Origin: Pycnopodia helianthoides
Taxonomy: Eukaryota > Echinodermata > Asteroidea > Forcipulatida > Asteriidae
Direction of reading: 5' to 3'
Assembly: GCA_032158295.1 (NCBI GenBank)
Contig: CM063250.1
Coordinates: 4,637,001-4,701,000 of the forward strand
Length of the DNA stretch: 64,000 nucleotides
Part shown: positions 40,030 to 49,000 of the stretch, piece by piece
Position numbering within the stretch: position 1 is the first letter of the stretch
Layout: every line of letters begins with the position of its first letter
Notes under the pieces: generated by a model
Database searches by the model: none
Told to the model about the DNA's origin: nothing
Seen by the model: the letters and a program-made list of their open reading frames with translations, nothing else
Made by a program: the position numbers and the translations under genes

Positions 40030-43000
40030 AGCTCAAGTTTAGGCTTTTGCTGTAAACATTTACCTGAAAGAGGCAACCCAAACATCAAAAAGAATTATGA
40101 CACTAAAGGTTGCAGACAGCTTGGGGGGTTACAGGTTGGCCAACATCAACATGTTGCACCCGCGGCAACAGGCTGGCACCCAGAATACCCCAACAGAAAG
40201 AATATGGTAGTCTGGTGCCGGCCAACTGGCAGTGCACACTGCTATTTTGGTTATCGATTGGATTCAATTTTAATACCACAGCAACAACTGACACGTAAAC
40301 AGGATAATTTACCCTTTATGCTGCAGCGCCAAGTGTTGAATTACTTTACTTTAAAGCTAAACAATTGTTTTCTTTTTTTTCTTTACACGGCCCAACAATG
40401 CATCTTAGTGCATTACCAGTATCTCTAAAACAAATGTACTGTTATCTGTCGTGCTTATTGTAGGTTTAAAGATAGCTTCTACCTATTTTCATAAATTTGT
40501 TCAACCTATTTTCTCTTCGACGTCAACATTTTCTTTTCTCTAATACCTCATACACAAATATCTGTTACTCTGAATTAGTGTGTGTGTTTCTGGTTATAGC
40601 GTCCATCTCAAACAATACAATACAAAATCATTCCTTTCCAAGTACAGACTGTTTTGCCACAAATGTCCTTGAAAGGTAAGACAGAACTGTTTGTGTATTT
40701 CTACCCCTACGGTAAAACAAACTTGAAGGAAAAAATTTGCATAAAAAACAACAAAAATTGAGGCATGCAAATTTATATAGCATTATGTTCAACTTAAATG
40801 CATGTAGCCGTTCTTTTAAGCCATCAATATTAAATTTCGCAGGGTAGGGGCAAAAGAATGCAAGTTTAAATGCTGTTCGCATGGACTGTTGAATTGAAAA
40901 TGTTTTTTTTATATCGCATGACACAGCAGAACAATTGCGTAAACATTGAGTGAAATGATATGACTGTTTTGAGGAACGTTCAACTTCACACAAATTGGAA
41001 TAATACAATGTTCAAATAGGACAAAAATGCCGGGGAAAACCTATTATTAATGTAGATGCATTTTGAGTGCCAGAGGAACAAAAATCTACCCATTAGGCAC
41101 CTGTACTGCAAGACCAAAAATACTTGAAACCTTTTGCATTCTAGAGCAAGTCTTAATGTTAGACCGAAGAGAGCTTGCCCAATCACATGTACATGCGCAT
41201 CATCTTGTTTCCTGTATTCAGCAGTCGGTCGTGCAATTCATTTGGATTAACTGAGGGCAAACTGAAATTCAATGTTCATTATTTCCAGTTGCCAATGTCA
41301 GAAGAAGTACATCACAAACAACTTTATCAACAAGACAGAGAACGATTCCCTTTTCTCATAATGTTAAAAGCAATATTATACACATATGGACTGGCAATGA
41401 GGTCACTAGAGCACGTCCCCGAGGGACTGTGAGTGACCAGAAGGGGGACCTATTTCCCGAAGCCAAAGGCCGAGGGAAATAGGTCCCCCTTCTGGTCACT
41501 TCAGGCCTGAGGGGGGGGGGGGGGTGGATAGACGAGCTCTAGTGACCAAATCATACCAGTCCATATGTGTTTTATAACACACCTCGGTCCAAAATATGAA
41601 ATAAGAAAAGAAACTTTTCTTGAGGGCGCTGTAACCAGTCAAAAATGTTAAGTCTATTGCCCGCTTTGGGAACTATTTCCCGCAATTTACGCGCGCAATG
41701 TCTTGACCTGACACGGGCGTCTAGTTCCAGTGGCGCAAATCTCCTGCACTAGCCTATATTAGTTAACCCCACTTGACCGTGTTTCAGCCAACCAGAATAC
41801 AGAACTAGCAAGAGGTGTGTTCTAAAAACAACTATACCAGATTTCAAGAAAAAACAAAATCACAAATTTATAAATAAAATGATATCATTCTATTTATAAT
41901 TTTGTGATTTTGTTTTTCTTGAAATCTTGTATAGTTGTTTTTATAACACACAACTCATGAACCTTGCATTGTATTTTTTTTTGATATGGTAGTTTTCAAT
42001 ATTTCTGGGTAATCTCTCAACCAGTGTCTATCCATGATATCAATTGAAAGGAAATATCCAACCGTAACCGGGTTACACCCATACAGGTTTTCAAATTTAC
42101 AGACTGTAGTGTACTTTAAACAACCTTTTCAACAAAAGGCAGCACTAGTGGCAAATAAATACATGTACACCACCCATGTTAAATATACTCAAACCAACTA
42201 CAGGTGTTGACTTAAGACTGTAACCCTGATCATATTAGCTTTTTAGGGGCAGAGCGATTATGAGGTGAACAACAATCAGGACACAGCTTCAAAAGTCTGT
42301 ATAAAGTTGAAAATATCGCCCAAAAGATGCTAGAACCATAGACTAATCCTTCCTCTATGCTAGAACCAGGCTATGGCTGATTATTGATGGACAAATTTAG
42401 GTTATAATGTCTATTTTCACAGATTCAAGAAAGCTATAAGCTTATATTTAAGGTATTGTGAGAAAAAAAATCTGCCTATGATATAATAAAAAACTTGTTA
42501 TTGATAGAATCCCGACATTATCTCTCGTCCATCCACCATATACAAACAAATTTGCTTGTTCCATATTTGGTTCATTTTTTTGTGGCATATGTGAAAGTAT
42601 TTGCATGTTTCTGTCAAAAGTTGTTCAGAGGAAAAAAGTTTTTTTTTTTTTAAATTCATCCGGCAACAATTGGGCTCTGCAACTTTAAAGGGTGTACACA
42701 ACATTAGTAAAATTGAAATAATATAAACTTACAGATTTACACATATAACTTACATGTTATAAAGATGGTCATGGTAGACAGGCTTCCTGCAAATGTTTTT
42801 GCCTGATTTCTATTAGTTTTCTTTTTAGCAAATAAACGCTTAGTTTTGATCTCTCGAGACCAAAACTTGATGTTCTAAAACAAATAAAACATAGAGGGTA
42901 CTTTTTCACTATTTTTCTCGTGACTCCGATGACCGATTAAGACTATATTTACACAGGTTTGTTTGTTTGCAGCTACTGGTCTTTGTCTTACAAAGTTGTC

Positions 43001-46000
43001 CATGTGCTTTTGCGATTTTGTTTGCAGGAAACAAACTCACATGCAACACTACCATTTTGACAAGTAACTTTTTCTTTTTTTGCCTAGAAATTTTGATCTA
43101 ACATGTCATAAGCTTACAGGGAAAATTCATAATTGATTTGTTTGTTTTGTTTTGGTGGTGTTTTGGGGTGTTTTTTTTTTTTGGGGGGGGGGGTCGCGTG
43201 TTTTAAGATAGAAGCGTTTCTCTGGAGGAGTGGTACTGGTACGAACTTGATAATCAGTGAGATTTCAGATTTAAACTATAATCAACATTTCAGGGATGAG
43301 ACAAGCAGAATGTAAAAAAAATTCACACATCTGGGTTTCCCCCTTATTCTAGACCAAGAACCTCTCAGATGTTACAATTCAAGAGGTTTTGCTGACTTCA
43401 TGTGCATCACCAGAATTACAAATGTGGACAATTTCTTCTTGCCATTAGTGACTGCTTTACTTCTCAAGAAAAAATCCGTCTTTAGTTGATCAAGGAGATT
43501 TTGAGAAAATGATGAAATAAGCAAACAAAACTGAGAAACCACATGCCTGACATTTTATTTCAATGACCACCAATCCTGCCCTTTTATCCTAGCGATGAAA
43601 AAGTTCTGCTAAGCAAACACAGGCCGCTTGCAAAAATATCACGTTGTTATGACTTGATCTCTGCTGTATAGAATAATTTTGCTGCCGACCTTTTGTAAAT
43701 TAGTCCTTTACTCTTTATGCAATCATCTTTCTCAGGCATGACCTTCATTTACTACCATACCGATACCGTATTATGCTTCATTGATCCTCAACTGCCTGGT
43801 ACGACATGGTACACACATGCACCCGAAGTGTTTACACATCATGGTACGTATTTTCATTGCATGGTCTACTGGTGCTTCAAATTGTACAGAAATGCTCCCT
43901 ACCAACAACAACCCTGCATCAGCAGTCATCATTCCAAACACTGTTGCAATCTGAGAACTCTCGGTGTGTTTGTGTCCTGCATTAAGGTTTTCGCAATTTT
44001 TTTTGCCACAAAAAGTTCATGGGAATTATTTTCTATCTCTGTTATACAGAACAAATCTGGTAGGGTACGCCGACTCACCTTCAAAACAAACAGACTTTTG
44101 CTGTGTCAAACTCAAATAATTAGAAAATGATGAATTAAATTCGATAAAAAAGCGACGTTTAGCGCAAACTTTTGATTTAAATTCGACACTGTCGTGTACA
44201 CGGCAAGCTCTGCCGTGTTACACGGCAGTTGCACGATGTGGTGACAAATGTTCACTTTTGCCGTGCGAAATGGCAAGTTTTGAGTTCGACATGGCAAAAG
44301 TGCGACGTTTAGCACAGGCCTAAGTTTCATCCGATAATTCTGGTTTGCTTATTTTGTATCGACCCCCCTCTCCACTTCATCCAACCTACCCGCCCCCCTC
44401 CTTCGCTCCATACTGCCTACTGAAAAAATATCAAACAAAATTTATACTGTTTATTCTGAATGGTCCCTTTATGCCTATTTGACAGAATGTCTTTCGGCTA
44501 CAGAATGCCTAATCACATCATTTTGAGTGTGCAAAATTTGAAAATTGCATCCCTCTATTTATTTTGGTGTTAAACCTTTTTACAATGATAAAAAAACTTA
44601 CTAAAATAAGTCAGAGTGTCTGAAACAAATTGATAAAACGGTTATTTGATCATTCCCTTCAAAATTCACACTGTGCAAGGAACATTATAAACATCAAATT
44701 TGATGATTTTTGACTGGTACATGGACAACATTGAGTGCCAGCCATCCTATACCCAGAGCAACCACGGGCGATTACAACCTATTCATTATTGCACTTTCCA
44801 AGGAAATGTTACCATGGTTACCCTACCTCAACAAATACTTCACTATTGTGTGTGTGTTTTTGTGATGAAAGATTTATCACGTCACTGTTTTATGAGAATT
44901 TTTCTCATATATGTATTTTTTTTTTTAGGGGGGGGGCAAGTACATCTGAATAGTGCAAATGGCAACATTACATTAAGTAGGATTTAAAGCTTTGCATGGT
45001 GGAAGTAACACACTATGTTAAAATCTCTTTTGAGTAGTGTTGGTTCTGAAAAGAACCGGTGGTTAACCATCGTCTGAAAAGAACAGGTGGTTAACCAAAT
45101 GTGTTAATAAAATGTGGATTTATTTATCTGTACAAGCTTGGAAACTTGCTATAAATAGAAATGCATTGTCTGCCCAAAACCGTAAGCAGCCACTGTACAC
45201 GCAGTTCGCACAACACGTCACATTCACACAGTGCAAAATCTTATTTCTGGAGTGAATTGTAGGCTTATACAGTACATTATAGACTTTTGTTTGCCCCCCC
45301 CCCCTAAATTTAAGTTTGCCCCCCTCTTGCCCCCCCCCCCAGATTAACAGGTCTGGTGCCGCCGCTGTGTAGTGTACACATTGTACTTGGGATCACATAG
45401 AGTACAATGTAAGAGCTGATGCTAAATCAAATTCAACTACTTGAAATCTTTCAGATGACTCAATCGTGTTTATGACTTAAATGCTCATCTCTGATAAAAA
45501 TGAAATCTATGAACTTTGATGAGCCAACATTAAGGTATTCAGTAAACAAAAAATCTTTAAAACACATCCATTCGGGTGACAAATTTGAAAATAAGTACAT
45601 GAGAAAATATTCTACCATGAAAGAATGTTGCACATTCCATTTGACATTTCTATTTTCTACTTCTGTCAAAAACATTGCACACTAAGGGGCTATTCAGAAT
45701 TTTTTTTTAAATGTCAATCTTTTTACGAAATCTTTTGACCCACCAACCTACCCAAAATTTCAATATTTTTTAAATATTGACTGACTTTTTAAAATACCCT
45801 AAACACTAAAGGACAAAGTGCTGCCTCAAATAGAGCTGATATTTTAAACAAGCTCAGGAGTTTTCCATGGTTTTTCCTGTCTTCCAGCATGCAACTTTTT
45901 GCATGTTGAAACCGAAAAGAAAATCCTTGCCATCTCCCCATCGGGCACGGAGGGCGGTTCTTAAAACAAGGTTGACCACAAGGTTGACACTGCACACACA

Positions 46001-49000
46001 GTTCCCTATTATTTGAAATGAAAACTTAATTTTTGTTTTAAGGTGTATTTTGTTTACCCATCCAAGCACAATTTCGAAGAAAAAAATTTATTATTCTGAG
46101 TGGCCCCTAACCCTAAAAAAAACTGACAATTAACAATTATCTCCTCCCTCCCGCACTTTCAAAAGTGTTGTGCCGACGCTCACCCCTCATCAAACACAAG
46201 CCATTCCTTTCCAAAGGTTTAACATCCATAAAGTCAGGATTTAAAGGAACATTACAGAATTGGTAAGAAAAAAACTTGTAAAATATACTTTTTGATCACA
46301 GATTTACATAAAACTTGCACGGTCTAATGATGATGATAGTAGAAAACATCCCTTGAAATATTTCTGTATGAAATGCCATATTTGATGAGAAATGAATAAA
46401 CTAATTTTCCGATTGGAGTTTATCGCTCAGTGAGCGTTTTATTCATTTGATGAATCTATGTGATTTCATGCAAATGTGTAATCGGTTTTTCACTATTTTC
46501 TCATGACCCAGATGGCCAGTCGATCTCAAACTTCTACAGGTTTGTCAGATATGTATATGGTGGATTACATGAAGTGCTTACACTGCCAGCAAAATGTTTT
46601 GTTAGCAAAAACCAATTCTGTAATGTTCCTTTAACAAAGAACAAATGTTTTTTATCCTCCTTATTTTTCTTCTTTCACTTTGTTGAGCAAAAATTTCCAC
46701 AGGTTTGCAGGGTTCTGCCCAGGATTTCTTTAGTGGTGGAAAAATGTTTCCCTGGAAACCATTGCGAGATGGATCAGTTACACGGTAGATCATATAAATA
46801 GACTCAAATAAAAGAAGCATTCATAATTAATGGCTTTGGATTCCATTTTAAATGGTAAATTACAAAATTTTACATTTTAGTTGAAAACCTTTGAAAGGAA
46901 ATTCAAGTTTAATTTACAATTTTGAAAATGTGTGGGTCGGTCGGAAACAGAGAAAATTCTGCCGGTGGTGGTTGGGGAATCCCGAGTGCCGGGCGGATTT
47001 TCCCGGCACCGACCACTGTGGGCAGAACCCTGCTCAGGCATGAAGCCGTTTTCAGGCATTTTTATGCAACAAAGGTATTTTTTCTTTCACTATTTTCTTG
47101 CCAGTTTGACCAGTTGAGCAAAAATGTTCACTAGGATACTAGTCTTTGACAATTACCAAAAGTACATCCTGCCTGTATTAAGGGGAAAATAAACAAGTTT
47201 TCAGCTTAAGCAGAAATACCATTTCTTCTGTGGTGTATAGCCTAACTTTAAAAACAGTGTAGATTCCTCTCTTGTTTTCTTTTCTAGGAAAATCCAAACT
47301 AAGCAACTTGTAAACTTCTTTCTTAAAACTCTACACCATGAAGAGTTATTATTAGTATTGTCAGACTAGGTTAATGAAACAATTGTGTGGGCTTTTTTTG
47401 TCAGCTTACAAACGTGTAATCCACACCAGAACAATTCATACAAACGATTAACTTCCAAGGAACTTTGAGAAATGTCCAAACAATGAACTTATTGAAGCTA
47501 ACCTTCGTAGCAAGTTTGATCTTTAGAGAGAACAGAAAGCGAGGCAAAAGTCCCGGCCACAAATAACAACCTCCAATATTGATGAATCAGAAAGTAAACT
47601 ACGTGTACCCTAATCTTGCCATTGTTTGCTTCTTTAGAGGTCAGTCTTTGTTAATCTAACCCCCTTCTTGAAAAGGTGACCTCATTGCAGTCAATTGACA
47701 AAGTGACATAACAGAAATTGGTCTTCCTTCTAGAAACATGCGTACCCCCCACAAAAAAGGTATCTTAGATTGATTTCAAGCCCATGTTATTGTGTGTGTA
47801 TCTGACTGAGTCTCTATACATGGGTGAAATTGTTACAATTCTCAACAGGCCTAACTTTAAAAACAGTGTAGATTCCCCTCTTGTTTTCTTTTCTAGGAAA
47901 ATCCAAACTAAGCAACTTGTAAACTTCTTTCTTAAAACTCTACACCATGAAGAGTTATCATTAGTATTGTCAGACTAGGTTAATGAAACAATTGTGTGGG
48001 CTTTTTTTGTCAGCTTACAAACGTGTAATCCACACCAGAACAATTCATACAAACGATTAACTTCCAAGGAACTTTGAGAAATGTCCAAACAATGAAGCTA
48101 ACCTTCGTAGCAAGTTTGATCTTTAAAGAGAACAGAAGGTATCTCAGATTGATTTCAAGCCCATGTTATTGTGTGTGTATCTGACTGAGTCTCTATACAT
48201 GGGTGAAATTGTTACAATTCTCAACATGTTTTTATCTTTTAACAAATGATTACTATTCTCAAAGTACTCACACACATGCACACATTGTACACCCATTCTG
48301 ACTTTTGCATCTTTCATTCTTTCCTCTGTCCCTGTACTAGAAATCCTCCCACATACTTTTAGTTACACAACATTCCTTGTGTGGAGCACCCCAGTCTTTA
48401 GAATTTCCCTGTGGAGACCTTCCATTTTCCCTTTTAATGTTTTGTTCTCGGTCTCCATAACGTAGCAACTATTCAAACAAATATTCTCATTGCACACACA
48501 CAAAAATAAACCAACAAACAAAAAACAGGAAAAATGTCACAAAAATTGCAAACGTGAGAATACATGAACAAAACAAAGATGGCCCAAATTGGTCAGGATT
48601 AACACGCAAAAAGTGAACTCAAACACAGTCACTCAAAAAATCCGCTATACTGCCAGCTAGAACTTTGCATAACCAGTCTTGCAATCCTTTATGTTTTGCT
48701 GTTTTGTTTATAACAAGACAAAAAACCCAAAACAGACTGTAAATGTAATCTCTGTGATGCATGTATGTTACAACATGGAGGCAAACACCAATAGCAGACA
48801 CAAATACTTTTTTTGTCCTTTGGGAAAGGAAAAACAAACCTTCCACCATATACAAGACTTCATATCAATCTAACTGCCCCCTTCCCCCACAAAGAAATGT
48901 TGGTCAATAATAATAATAAGAGATTTGCTTTTACAGCAATAACAGATACCTACTAATATTACTTTCATTACCATCGGTATTCACTCACCTGTGCACTGCA

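Larger units (their letters stand above)
36742..48988 (-). other. Intron 1 of LRP-like gene (about 12.2 kb)
   Basis: No LDLa, EGF or other recognisable coding block was seen here on either strand. It contains the MITE-like units, palindromes, GT and GA microsatellites and a 0.6-kb tandem duplication listed separately. Long first introns often hold enhancers, but nothing in the sequence identifies one. The stretches 37.7-39.4 kb and 42.9-46.2 kb are mostly anonymous AT-rich DNA. Confidence 0.7.

Noticed and set aside
36742..48988. A separate gene nested in intron 1
   Set aside because: Open frames here are short, lack conserved motifs and often coincide with repeats.
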